A DNA stretch of 64,000 bases from Histomonas meleagridis (taxonomy: Eukaryota > Parabasalia > Tritrichomonadida > Dientamoebidae). Below are positions 42,501 through 52,400 of this stretch, piece by piece; the stretch's first letter is position 1, and each line of letters begins with the position of its first letter. Both the position numbers and the translations under genes were made by a program. The notes beneath the pieces were generated by a model. The model was not told where the DNA came from, made no database searches, and was given only the letters and a program-made list of their open reading frames with translations. Location: contig WSYJ01000158.1 in the NCBI GenBank assembly GCA_020186115.1, forward strand, positions 1 through 64,000, in the 5' to 3' direction.

Positions 42501-44188
42501 AATGTTAATAATGATAAAATAAATGATGAAGTTAATTCGATTTTTAAAGCAAGTTTTAATAATGCAATTAAACCTGAAACAGATAAATTATTTGTTACAT
42601 TATTAAAACAAAATTCTAAATATTGATTAACAAAAGGATAATCCGAATCAGTTGATAAATATATTAATAATGATTCAATATAATTAATTGGGAATTGTGT
42701 TTTCGATTTTTTATAATTTGTTTCCATATAAAATTTTGCATATTTTTCTAAAATGGGTTTGACATCAATATTTTCATAATAATGTTTTGGCACAGCTTCA
42801 ATAACTAATAATAATGGAATCAAATATGTTTGATCATTAGCGCATTGTTCAATTGAAGTTTCGATAAATTTCCGTAATAATTTAATATCTGTTTCTGGTA
42901 ACTCAAATTTCGTCACAGAAAATAATATGTTTACAATTGTGCCCATTCCTTTCATTTGTTGCATTACTGTCGGTTCTCCATCAGGTGGCATTGCGAGGAA
43001 ATGAATCGAAACATGTAATGTTTCAAATGCTAAACTTGGATATGATTGTGCTAAGTTCAAAAAGAATGAACGTGAATCTTTACGCTTTTCACCTTTTTCA
43101 TTCCATATCATATCATTAAAAATTCGCGTCGCTTCACGTGCTGTATCATCATCATATGTCGCTAACATTAACATCTTTAAGTTTACATGTTTTTGATCAT
43201 ATAATGACTTAAAAAAGGTTAAGCGAACATCCTTCGAGAAAAATGATGTAAGTTTAGGGAAATCAGTTGGCGAATGTGTTAAAAGATATTGGAAAATTCG
43301 ATTTGCATTTGAATATATATATTGCGGTGGACAATAATCCAAAAATCGTTCAAAAATTAATGAAAAATGATCTTTAAATTGTAATATGATATCAAATGCT
43401 CGATCTAAAGATGTGTCTTTCGTCTTTTCTTTGGTAATAACAAAATCAATGGTGGATGGATTGTCTGAATCTGTGATTAAACCACTTTTGCCTTTTGTAA
43501 TGTGTAAAGTTGACAAAATTGAGACAAGTTGTGATGCGGCGCAAGTAACAAAAATGCTTTTGGAATGTGTAAATGCAAGTTGTATGTATGAAATGACTTT
43601 CTTTTGATCAAGTTTGAAGAGACTAATTAATGTTTGGACAAGACGAATGGATGCAATTTGTGTTGCTTCATCTGATGATTGGATTTGTGATTTCGAAAAA
43701 TTAAAGGCAGAGTTAGAATAATCTTTAAGTACATCACCACAGACCTTAAATAAGGTGCGTAAGGCTAAAAGTGATGGATATTGAAGATTTTGTCGTTTGA
43801 TGGAAATTAATGATTTGGTTACTTGAGTAAGAGAGGATTTGGAATATTTGCCGATTTTTCCAACAACACGTTTAAGTGCATATATGTTTGCTTTATTTGG
43901 CTTATCAGAAACTAATGATATTAAATTCCATAAATGTTTGTTTTGATCATGTTGATAAATAGAAACTAAAAGTTCTCCAATATATGTGGAACATTGTGGT
44001 GTAAGATCACCTCCGTTTACATTGAGTAACGAAAGAAGGATTTGTTCTGCTCTGGATAATATTTGATGATCTTGTTGATTTAATAATTCTTTATGAAGAG
44101 GTAAAAGTTGAGTTTGAATTGTTTGATTTGGCTGGAGTACTATCTTGGATTTTGTGATTAATTCAAGAGAATTAAGCAAAGAATCCAT
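39530..44188 (-). CDS. Large HEAT-repeat protein, HEATR5/Laa1-like
   Basis: 1552 residues of helical repeats from an ATG at 44188. The N-terminal third (ALKRVVGKIGKYSKSSLTQV, then YPSLLALRTLFKVCGDVLKD, then ASIRLVQTLISLFK) follows the order seen at the start of HEATR5/Laa1 proteins, which work with the AP-1 adaptor in clathrin trafficking between Golgi and endosomes. The rest is a continuous solenoid (e.g. FFLLLQKTQDQRVHNFIISA near 930) ending in a basic-acidic tail (VRRKQEDEGEWQSLEIE). No kinase, Ran-binding or TM region. Assignment is from architecture and N-terminal resemblance only; another HEAT scaffold remains possible. The stop is TGA. Confidence 0.7.
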   Translation of the reverse strand: MDSLLNSLELITKSKIVLQPNQTIQTQLLPLHKELLNQQDHQILSRAEQILLSLLNVNGGDLTPQCSTYIGELLVSIYQHDQNKHLWNLISLVSDKPNKANIYALKRVVGKIGKYSKSSLTQVTKSLISIKRQNLQYPSLLALRTLFKVCGDVLKDYSNSAFNFSKSQIQSSDEATQIASIRLVQTLISLFKLDQKKVISYIQLAFTHSKSIFVTCAASQLVSILSTLHITKGKSGLITDSDNPSTIDFVITKEKTKDTSLDRAFDIILQFKDHFSLIFERFLDYCPPQYIYSNANRIFQYLLTHSPTDFPKLTSFFSKDVRLTFFKSLYDQKHVNLKMLMLATYDDDTAREATRIFNDMIWNEKGEKRKDSRSFFLNLAQSYPSLAFETLHVSIHFLAMPPDGEPTVMQQMKGMGTIVNILFSVTKFELPETDIKLLRKFIETSIEQCANDQTYLIPLLLVIEAVPKHYYENIDVKPILEKYAKFYMETNYKKSKTQFPINYIESLLIYLSTDSDYPFVNQYLEFCFNNVTNNLSVSGLIALLKLALKIELTSSFILSLLTFYLNKISSLSVSNKIVRQRIPTLMKTQEEIFEKPNQLTNTQYSTFYIPQSMLLQLSCEYIPKIFVKLDKGNKKTFINLIQQLLNNKSIQYILLTLYQNKESLEKIPKDLHLNLLNHLNQNNDLSLQMICECIGIHISKYNNSTPIYKYIQQNNNVSSCFIEASIIRNNNLSERELADYLVGAAIRLTNPTIAKYGLYELSVIYETKSVQIVSMMIGEQQLQQILTYSYQNQEQSVYQYYLIYSCFEKLIPILFPSIQSISTTNLLTLSLQLLLFSQIPFCKKFFLDLYRGVAAFSKDILIHFDIKIPISLYQETSIKLSACGALSDRLKVTPCSEDLLKYIPSFFLLLQKTQDQRVHNFIISAAKLFTEKPINEITSEELNHWFNLTKRILSNNSMFGFGTFIVEPNPSVKKCSLELIVILFPILVKYEPLQVSCLDDIMTSVIRSIETNRIDLQEISYPIISKVFSNFPNYKTENGIRLLSLYESQFSVASRFAFPNSVEISSDFLVNYLDFSFEEYNKNPEACEMIVENYTKGLRMMKNKTTGFYKIASNLCRISMNNDEIFNTFKDFYKSLPESFCSLIIDSIKLRTSQTDWKQITEYRKQISPFYTNLLTSYIWLKKKFDINDIIDYVSFSSFLLYELTSSSESWRTFAAFSSLTEILRYYGHQLIPELNELITSSMVNSCKQNSLLLSSLVSDFLLCSCRTTKENSKLWSSLAFTALNYRCNAESIGLILKNCSKEIIIPTICKFVDFIILELYEKIINVNEALALMTIIYEISNDAIPSVIYHLFESEHKIEPKFKIIAYKRAILRNQSFVSINKVASFFMNNLSNEVLCIIGNIILKAPKIGIELLKRGILNKVLNGIEGIDCINYLYFLELIVNNFKDNKEVIKEVAISSLKMLRTFGNDRNRGKNVASIVVNLMIKCEETFNGIAEAVFNENDIERKNEINKILQKFASHKTVKRVSLKTFSSNVRRKQEDEGEWQSLEIE

Positions 44189-44659
44189 CGATTACTTGTG
44201 TTGGAATAATTTGCAGCACTTTTATAACTGGTCGAATAGATTTTTTATTACATAAAGCTGAAGCTAACACATTTTTAACGAAAATACTGTGCAAACATCA
44301 GATTAATAAAAAAATAATAAGTTTTTTGATTAATTAATTAATATTAATTTATATTCAAATTAAAGATATAAGGTAACTTAAAATATCAGAAAAAAATGTA
44401 TAAATCTTATTTAACAAATTGCAAAATAAAATGTATGCTACATGTTTAATCCTGTTTAGCGTTTCATAAAATTATTTGACAGTAATTATACAGCAAATGT
44501 ATACATTGTTACAACAAATTACTTTGAAAACAAAAAAACCAATTTTCAACCGCTATAATTCTATAGATGTCCCGGTTAATTTGAATGCATTCCGATCATC
44601 TACTGCACCAATTTTGTGAATAAAGCCGTCCAACTAAGAACCTAACATCATCATACTTC
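44189..44659. other. Divergent intergenic region
   Basis: Between two genes read away from each other. No gene. The right end carries several CATCAT repeats that include the Inr of the four-TM gene. Confidence 0.5.
44651..44655 (+). promoter_or_regulatory. Inr-like TCATA of the four-TM gene
   Basis: TCATA fits TCAYW, +1 A at 44653, 7 nt before the ATG at 44660. Confidence 0.45.
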
Positions 44660-45247
44660 ATGTTTGATGAAAATATGAATCTTAATCGAATAAATATCAA
44701 AAATGTATTACATGCTTTTCTTTATTTTACTAGTTTGATATGGTCAATTATTATTTTGGCATTATGGGAAAGCAATTCACCTAATTTTACATATTATTCA
44801 AAAGAAGGAGTAGCTTACTATAAAAAAAATTTTGAACCTTGCACAATAATTTTACTTGTTACCACTGCACTTGAAATATTGTTTTCATTTATTTCTTTAT
44901 GTATACATTTTAGCTCATGTCATTTTAAAGACATTAGACCTTTTGTCTGGTTAAATGTCCTAAATACCATCGTTTCAGTTGTAGTACAGATTATATCTAT
45001 AATTCAAACGTCGACCAAAACCTGCGTTGAAATTTTCAATATTTCGGAAGATCTTAGAAATAATGTAATTGGGGGATGTTTTGAAGCTGGACGAAATATT
45101 TCCCTTTTGTTTCCATATTACGTGTTTACTCATGTATTATTTTTAATATTTTTAATATTAATATTAAAGACAAACTATGGTATGCCTCAAGAACCTGAAA
45201 TTTTTTCAAAAAATCCAATTAACAACTGTAATAATCAATACAAGTAG
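44660..45247 (+). CDS. Four-transmembrane protein of unknown function
   Basis: 195 residues with four hydrophobic helices at about 18-40, 66-88, 97-118 and 152-172, separated by short loops. Cysteines lie in both presumed lumenal loops (CHFKDI; KTCVEIF and GGCFEAG), a tetraspan-like layout but without the CCG signature of tetraspanins. The N-terminus is short and polar, the C-terminus is Asn-rich. No family recognised. The stop is TAG, rare in this window. Confidence 0.6.
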   Translation: MFDENMNLNRINIKNVLHAFLYFTSLIWSIIILALWESNSPNFTYYSKEGVAYYKKNFEPCTIILLVTTALEILFSFISLCIHFSSCHFKDIRPFVWLNVLNTIVSVVVQIISIIQTSTKTCVEIFNISEDLRNNVIGGCFEAGRNISLLFPYYVFTHVLFLIFLILILKTNYGMPQEPEIFSKNPINNCNNQYK

Positions 45248-45471
45248 AATCTTTATGAAGCATAATTAACAATTTGCTAAAAATATTTTCCAATCAATGT
45301 AAATATATAGAATAAACCACATATACGGATATTAATAGTTTATTTGAGGACTTGAAATGTGTTATTGTTAAATATGTGGATATTAATAATGCAGCTATAA
45401 AAATGAACGAAATGCAACAAATTTCCACTTTTTAAACGATTAACCGTCAGCCATGGCTGACCTTTTCAAAT

Positions 45472-45783
45472 ATGAAATACATTGCTGCTTATCTTCTTGC
45501 ACAAGCTGGTGGTGATGCTTCCCCATCAAAAGAAAAGATCACAGCAATTCTCGAAAGTGTTGGAATTCAAGTTGATGCAAAGGCAATTGATGCTCTTCTT
45601 GAAAAATTAAATGGCAAGAACATCGAAGAACTTATCAAAGAAGGATCTTCAAAACTCTCCGTTGTTGGTGGAGGTGCTGCTCCAGCTGCTGCTGCCACTA
45701 CTGCAGAAGTTAAGGAAGAAGAAAAGAAGGAAGAAGAAGAAGTAGTTGAAATGACTGGTGGCTTCGATGATCTCTTTGATTAA
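45472..45783 (+). CDS. RPLP2: 60S acidic ribosomal protein P2
   Basis: 103 residues. N-terminal helical dimerisation domain [14 protein letters not shown], then [19 protein letters not shown] and [13 protein letters not shown]; Ala-rich hinge ([13 protein letters not shown]), acidic Lys/Glu stretch, and the conserved C-terminal tail ending GGFDDLFD. P1/P2 dimers form the stalk that recruits elongation factors; the start MKYIAAYLL and the LNGKNI motif identify P2. GC-rich relative to the neighbours, as expected for high expression. Just upstream is AAACGATT (45434-45441) and then CCTTTTCAAATATG, a CCTTT-type start context. An out-of-frame ATG at 45453 would block translation if transcribed, which suggests the mRNA starts after it. 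Confidence 0.97.
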   Translation: MKYIAAYLLAQAGGDASPSKEKITAILESVGIQVDAKAIDALLEKLNGKNIEELIKEGSSKLSVVGGGAAPAAAATTAEVKEEEKKEEEEVVEMTGGFDDLFD

Positions 45784-45929
45784 ATTACGTAAAAACTCCA
45801 TCTTTATGCCTTCATAAATTTTTAAGAAATTATTTTTTTTTTTCATCAATAAAAAATATTTTTGCAAGAAGTACTTAAGACATATTTTATCCTGTTTAAG
45901 AAATTTCTTTTGTAATTTTACTCAAATGT

Positions 45930-46637
45930 TTAATAAAATAATGAATTATTTGCTGATTCAGCTGCTATAGTCGTTGACGGCCCATGACCAGGGAACACAA
46001 CAGTTGATGGAGGAAGCTTAAATAAGACATTTTTAATGCTTTTTTGAATTTCTTCATGATTACCTTTTGGAAAATCTGTTCGCCCAATTCCTCCATTAAA
46101 AAGAGTATCTCCTTCAAATATAAGACCATTTTGTTCATCATACAGACCAGAGCATCCAGGGGTGTGACCAGGTAGTGCAAGAACCTTTAATTTGCCATTA
46201 ATAATACTTTCATTATTATTAACCTTTTGAACTTTTGTGAGATCTTTAACATTAATAACTAGGCCGCCAAGTGCTGATAGGTTGAGACTAGGATCTGATA
46301 AGAATTCAAAGTCAGGTGAATAAATATACACTTGTGAATTTGGAAAAGAATCTAGAAGAGAATTAACGCCACCAATATGGTCAAAATGGCCATGAGTTAG
46401 ATAAATATGAAGTTTTCCACCTTTAATATTCGCTGAAATCCAATTAGTTAAAATAGGAGATTGAATTGCTGGATCAATAACTACACAACCACCTTCTATT
46501 GGAAAACAGTAGCAGTTAGTTCCAAGTGCACCTAATTCAATTTGAGAAAGAAAAATGCCATATTTTTGTTCATGTGATTTCATTTGCAAATTAGCTTTCG
46601 AGTGAACCAATTTTTGAAAGAAAAACAATCGTAACAT
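45930..46637 (-). CDS. Metallo-beta-lactamase-fold hydrolase (glyoxalase II-like)
   Basis: 235 residues. Metal site: THGHFDH (H82, H84, D86, H87), LPGHTPG, EGDTLFNGGIGRTDF, and a C-terminal FPGHGP. The order and spacing match the short YcbL/glyoxalase II-like hydrolases that cleave thioesters such as hydroxyacylglutathione. The chain starts at 46637 with MLRLFFFQKLVHSKANLQ, which could be a hydrogenosomal targeting presequence (such presequences often begin ML and contain Arg); an in-frame ATG at 46583 would give a cytosolic form lacking it. The gene converges with P2. The stop TAA overlaps TAAA. Confidence 0.88.
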   Translation of the reverse strand: MLRLFFFQKLVHSKANLQMKSHEQKYGIFLSQIELGALGTNCYCFPIEGGCVVIDPAIQSPILTNWISANIKGGKLHIYLTHGHFDHIGGVNSLLDSFPNSQVYIYSPDFEFLSDPSLNLSALGGLVINVKDLTKVQKVNNNESIINGKLKVLALPGHTPGCSGLYDEQNGLIFEGDTLFNGGIGRTDFPKGNHEEIQKSIKNVLFKLPPSTVVFPGHGPSTTIAAESANNSLFY

Positions 46638-47393
46638 TGAAAGTTTTATCTTCCAAATCTTTAGACAAACTTAGTCAATTCAAATCAAGGGCGTGCGATC
46701 ATTGACCAATTGATCAAACAAAATCAGATGGAAACACAAGAACGATATCCCAATAAGTTATTAATCTTTTTGCATTATGTAATTCCACTACATCGATGTA
46801 CAGAGTGATTAGTTGACGTTTGGAAATATATTAAGACCAATATTGTTTATTTAGAATTTTTTTAAGTAATACAAAGATGTAATAGATATTGCACTAGATA
46901 TGTTCTCTAGTGAAAGTGTTAAAAAATCACAAGAATAATTTTATAAAAGTAACAAATTTTTGGAATTGCATTAGTACTGCTGGTAGTGTAATTACATTAG
47001 TACTGCTGTAGCAGCTGATCCTATTGTTGTAGCTGTTGTTATTGTTAATTGCTATCAGGAAAAAATATAAAAAATATATTTGCATGTAGTGATAATCAAA
47101 TGGTATTTAAGCATAAATAAAATTTATATGTAAATAATTTGTATTTACAACTACGATAGCATATCTAAATCTTATATTTAAATTGAGAAATTTTATTCAA
47201 AGTAACGATATTTAATTGTAACAACTAAGCAACAATACACAACCTGTTTCTTAGTATGTTTTAAACAAATTTGTTTCAAAGAATATATTGAATGCATTCG
47301 ATAATAACCTTAGTTACGATGATTATTATTTTGTACAGCTATCGTTCGAAAATTTCTGAAGGGGAGTTTAGGTTTTGAATGCAATTCAGGTGC
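46638..47393. other. Divergent intergenic region
   Basis: No gene. It contains a short direct repeat (ATTAGTACTGCTG, twice near 46969 and 46994) and ATCGTTCGAA about 60 nt before the glucosidase ATG. Confidence 0.4.
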
Positions 47394-47398
47394 TCATT
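47394..47398 (+). promoter_or_regulatory. Inr-like TCATT of the GH13 gene
   Basis: TCATTTT lies directly before the ATG at 47401; +1 A at 47396 gives a 5-nt leader. Confidence 0.55.
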
Positions 47399-47400
47399 TT

Positions 47401-49017
47401 ATGGAAGAGTTCCAGAACGAACCTCTCCTTCCCAGAAACCAAGAAGATAAAAAGAAGGGTAGGAGGATGCATTGGATTGCTGCATTATGTGTTGGCATAG
47501 GTTTAGTCGTTGGAATGGTTATAGGTTTTGTTTCATTTAGAAGCAATAAAACATCAACAACCACAACAACAACTAACACAGTTGGTACTTCCTCAAATTC
47601 AGTATCAAATGGATTAAACACTGATTTTAATTCAATTACAATTTACCAAGTTATGGTTTCATCATTCCAAGGCGATGGTTCAACATGCTATTGCACTGGT
47701 TATGGACCAAGCAGTCACAAAGGAAATCTCAAGGGTATTATTAATGCACTTGATTACATCAAAGGTCTTAATGTCAATGCTCTTTGGCTTACACCAGTTT
47801 TCGACTCCACTGGCGGCAGTGGTGGTGAAAAACTTCAATCCACAGGTTACTTTGCCACTGATTATTTCAATGTTGATCCAAAGTTTGGTACCAACGATGA
47901 TCTTCGTAATCTTATCAAAGGCTGTCATGACCGTGGCATGTACATCTTCCTTGATGGTGTTTTCGGCCATCATGGTGGCAATGTTAAAGCATCACCAAAT
48001 GGCAATTATCCGCAAGGAAGCAGTAATCCAGTTTCTTATCCAGGCAGCCTTGAATTTTACAAGGAAGTTGCCTTATATTGGATCCGTGAGTATGAAATTG
48101 ATGGTTGGCGTCTTGATCAATGTTATCAATTATTCCAAAACAACCACAACTATTGGTATGAAATCCGTACCGCAGTTCAAGATCTTTGTAACGAACGCAA
48201 GAACCAAGGCAAACAATGGGGTACGCTCGGTTACATGGTCGGTGAACATTGGAGCGGCACAAGTGAAATCCAATCACAAACATATTCACAGGACGGCCTT
48301 AAGTCTGCCTTCGACTTCCCAGCGCGTTACAACCTTGTCCAAGTTATTGCGCAAGAAGAAAGTGGCGCTGGAGGCTATGGAGTTAGCACACTTACCAATG
48401 TATTTAAGACGCCAAGTGAAAAAGGATATTCATCTGATGTTTATCCTAATCTTTTCATCACGAATCATGATGTATGGAGATTTGGTAATTTGATCCGTAG
48501 TAAGTATGGCTATGATAGAAGTAACGAAGCATATTGGAAGCGTTATAAGATCGCATTGGGTTGTTTGGCCGCTTATACTGGACCAATTACTATTTACTAT
48601 GGAGATGAAGTTGGTGATATAGCAGATTGCTGGCAATCTTATGGCTGTGGTGATGGTACAGCTAGTGATAACGTAGCGAGAACAGATGGCCATATTTCCG
48701 GATTTAATACTAATGAACAAGATTTACACGATTATACGGCTAAGTTAATGAATATACGTCTGAGCTATCCAGCAATGTATAGAGGTTCTAATAGTGTGTC
48801 TACAAAGGATGGCGCACTAATTAATGTCAAATGGGATGACCAAACCCAAACTAAAATTGTGTTCGTTGTAAACACAGGAACATTGCCAACAACTGTCTAC
48901 GTGAACTGTGGTGGCTCAAGCTTCAAGGAATTGATCACAGGCAAAGAATATAGTGGTAACGGTGGATTCAATTTAGACTGTGATGCATTAACATGCTACA
49001 TCTTCGAGGCTAAGTAA
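47401..49017 (+). CDS. Membrane-anchored GH13 alpha-amylase-family enzyme
   Basis: 538 residues. A short cytosolic N-terminus with basic KKKGRR, a TM helix at about 24-46 (WIAALCVGIGLVVGMVIGFV), a Thr-rich stalk, then a GH13 barrel from ~78 (ITIYQVMVSSFQGDG). The catalytic set is present: nucleophile D239 in DGWRLDQC, acid/base E282 in GEHW, and transition-state D357 in TNHDVWR; GVFGHHGGN replaces the usual DVVxNH loop. A C-terminal beta domain follows. It should be a type II surface enzyme releasing glucose from starch or glycogen outside the cell or in a lysosome. Codon use is richer in GC than the neighbours. The stop is TAA. Confidence 0.93.
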   Translation: MEEFQNEPLLPRNQEDKKKGRRMHWIAALCVGIGLVVGMVIGFVSFRSNKTSTTTTTTNTVGTSSNSVSNGLNTDFNSITIYQVMVSSFQGDGSTCYCTGYGPSSHKGNLKGIINALDYIKGLNVNALWLTPVFDSTGGSGGEKLQSTGYFATDYFNVDPKFGTNDDLRNLIKGCHDRGMYIFLDGVFGHHGGNVKASPNGNYPQGSSNPVSYPGSLEFYKEVALYWIREYEIDGWRLDQCYQLFQNNHNYWYEIRTAVQDLCNERKNQGKQWGTLGYMVGEHWSGTSEIQSQTYSQDGLKSAFDFPARYNLVQVIAQEESGAGGYGVSTLTNVFKTPSEKGYSSDVYPNLFITNHDVWRFGNLIRSKYGYDRSNEAYWKRYKIALGCLAAYTGPITIYYGDEVGDIADCWQSYGCGDGTASDNVARTDGHISGFNTNEQDLHDYTAKLMNIRLSYPAMYRGSNSVSTKDGALINVKWDDQTQTKIVFVVNTGTLPTTVYVNCGGSSFKELITGKEYSGNGGFNLDCDALTCYIFEAK

Positions 49018-49494
49018 ATCACCTTATGAATGAGCTGTGTAAATTAATGACTTTTGTATTTGTTTTTTGTGGGATTGAGATCTCATTATCGATTGTCTTT
49101 GTATAGAATGAATAAATTTAATCATATTATGTTTACGCACTACCATTTCATTAGCTATATAAGGTATTGTTTTAATGTTTGCACGCAAACTGAATTTAAA
49201 TTTTTCTTGTAATAAAAATGACCGTTTAAATTTTTGTTCTTTCTTTGTCCAAAATAGAAATAGTAAAATATTAATTTTGATTTGTATTATTTAAAAGTTC
49301 AATTTATTAATGAAGTGTTCAAGATTGTTTCGGGTATTAGACATACAAAAATTATAAATTACTAATAAAAGAGAAAATAATCAATATCTTCTTAGTAAAA
49401 ATATAATTTCAAGCTTAACATCATTTGTATATTAGTTTTAATAATTTTATTTATATACATACAGTGTTTATTAAAAAAAAAAAAATATTAAATA
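49018..49494. other. Convergent 3' intergenic region
   Basis: AT-rich, with poly-A near 49471. No gene seen. Confidence 0.5.
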
Positions 49495-52400
49495 TTATAA
49501 CGCTCCACTTTCTAAAAGAGACTGAAATTCGTTTTCGTATACCCACTTTTTTCCATGAAGTTCCAATGGGAAACTTCGTTCGTTTCCTCTATTATCAGTT
49601 ACTGTTAATCCTTTTCTCGTTGTAACATCCGTAATTTTTAACGGTTTCGAGTAAACGTGTTTTCCTTTTATGTAAATAATTTTTTCACCAATCACAGAAC
49701 AACTTCGGTTTTTAGGAGACAAAGACTCTACCAATCTTGCAGGAACACATTGGAATGAGTTATCTGGTAATTCTACGTAGAGATGTTTATTATACATTTG
49801 AATGATTTTTCCTTCTTTTGTTTCGTTAAATTTTACTCTATCTCCAATAAATAATTGCGTTTTGTGACAATCAATAACTTTTGGCTGAGGAGACAATTTT
49901 TTGACAATTTTATCTTCAGTAACAGTTTCGATTCTATTGTTTTGTAGAATTATTGTGTCATCTGTTTCAGTTATATTAATAACAGTTCCAACTAAATTAG
50001 AATTTAGTCGAACTAAATCATACGGCCAATACTTTGGTTGTCTTAATTCAGTTTGTTTTGGTTGTTCTTGTTGTGGTGTCTCGTGTTGTTGTTTCATTTC
50101 ATCTAGTATTTTATATATATGACGTAACTTTGTGATATCTTTCGAATTTTTGCAATACTCAATAAGCTTCTCGAGAGCTTGCTCTGAACTTGTTTCTGCT
50201 TGATCTTCTTCATTTGAATTAATTTGAAATTGTTGTAATGCTTCAGACAGTGTGTGCGAAATTTGTTGTTGATATAAAATATCTTCACATGTTTGTGGCA
50301 TTGGTTGTTGTTGATTATCTTTATTTGATTGTTGCTTTTGTGGCATTTGCCGCTGTGATATTTTATGTTCTGTATGTGATATTTGTTGTTGTTGATTATC
50401 TTTATTTGAGTGTATCCTTTGCTGTATTTGTGGCAGCACTGTTTCCTGTACTGGTTGTAGTTTATGTGTATTTGCTTCTGCTTGAACATGGTAAAGAGTG
50501 TATTCTTCTCTATGTTGTTGTGGCATTTCTCGTGTTTCTTGCGATCTCTTTTGAATTTGTTGTTCAGTTATATCTTTGTTTCTTTGTTGTGTCAGTTCTT
50601 GTACTGATAGAAGTTGTGGCATTTGTTGTTGCTGGTTATCATGAGTTAATTGTCGTCTCTGTTGCATTGGTTGCTTTTGTGGAATATCTTTATTTATTTG
50701 TGGCTTTTGTTGTGTATTTGATTTTGCTTGAACATGATAAAGAGTGTATTCTTCTCTATGTTGTTGTGGAATTTCTCGTGTCTCTTGCAATCTCTTTTGA
50801 ATTTGTTGTTCAGGTACATCTTTGTTCCTTTGTTGCATTGATTGTTGTGTCAGTTCTTGTGCTGATTGAAGTTGTGGCATTTGTTGTTGCTGTTGATTAT
50901 CTTTATTTGATTGTGGTTTTTGTTGAATTTGTTGTATTTGTGGCTGCACTGTTTCTTGTACTGCTTGTGGCCTCTGTAACATTTGTTCCTTTGATATTTC
51001 TTGTTCTGAATGTAATATTTGTGGTATTTGTTGCCATTGATTATTTTTATTTGATTGATGCCTTTGTTGTGTATTTGCTTTTGCTTGAACATGATAAAGA
51101 GTGTACTCTTCTCTGTGTTGTTGTGAAATTTCTCGCTCATTATCTTCATTTGTTTCTCTTGGTTGAAATATTTGTTGTTCCTTGTTTTCATTTACTTTTT
51201 CTAATAGAACTCTTTGCTTTTCTTTGTCTTCATTTATTATTTCGATTATTTGAGATATTCGTTGTTCTTTATTTTCATTTGTTGTTTCGATTATTTGAGA
51301 TATTTGTTGTTCTCTATTTTCATTTATTGCATTTCTTATTTGTGAAATTTGTTGTTCTTTGTTTTCACTTATTTTTTCTGATTGAACTCTCTGTTTTTCT
51401 TTGTTATCATTCGTTATTTTTCTTGTTTGCGATATTTGTTGTTCTTTGTTTTCACTTATTTTTTCTGATTGAACTCTTTGTTTTTCTTTGTTATCATTCG
51501 TTATTTTTCTTGTTTGAGATATTTGTTGTTCTTTGTTCTCATTTATTTTTTCTCTAGCTTGAGGCTTTTGCTGTTCTTTTGGTTCAAATTCTGTTTGTTG
51601 TGAAAAACTTTTTTGTGTTTCTTTTTTAATATAATTTTCTATTCGTACAGGTTTTCCTTGGTTATTTTGTGAGTGCCATAATATATTTGGTTTTATAATA
51701 TTTTCTTCATTCACTTTTATCTTTGCTTCGGAAATATGACTTTCATTTTGATTCATTTTTTCTTCTGAATCGTTTCTAGTATTCAATAAAGAGAAATTAT
51801 TTTGTTCAAAAGTTTTTTTAGTTTTCCTCATATTTTCATTAAAAATTGGGTCATGACCTTCAAAATCAGCTCTATTATTTTCGAATATGGAATATTCTTC
51901 TTTAGTTATGTTTAAGTTTTGAATTTGTAAATCTTCCATTGAAAAATATGAATATTGAAATATCCCAATAAACAAATCACCATCCCACTTGATTGCTTTT
52001 GCGACGCCATTGTGTGCATATGGAATTGGAATTTCTTCTTCATCAAGTTTGATTTTATAGCGTATAAAAAAATTTTTTACAAAATAAATTTTCTTAGGTT
52101 TGTAATCACTTGGCATTTTCATGTTAATATATTTTTGACTCTTTATTTCCGACGTTTTGAGCTGTTCATAATCAATGCATGGAAGATATTTTACCAGAAT
52201 TTTTTGAGTTGTTGCATCAGAAGTAACAACTTGACCTGCTTCTTTCCCATAAATTCTAACTATAGTACCAGGAGGAAACTTCAAAAAACGAATAGAGGAA
52301 CCAAAATCAATTGCATTTCTAAGAAAATTTTCAGAAAAATCAAAGTTATGTTGAATTAAACTCATAAAAGAACTTTTATCATTAGATTCAATAATTATTG

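Noticed and set aside
47573-47585. ACTAACACAG, close to the trichomonad 3' splice motif, in the GH13 stalk
   Set aside because: The frame is open through it and no GTAYGT donor lies upstream; it simply encodes Thr-Asn-Thr in the stalk.
50238-51557. 439-codon plus-strand open frame
   Set aside because: It is the antisense of the Gln-rich part of the Spt5-like gene; its Val/Leu/Phe-rich reading is the reverse complement of CAA/CAG-rich codons.
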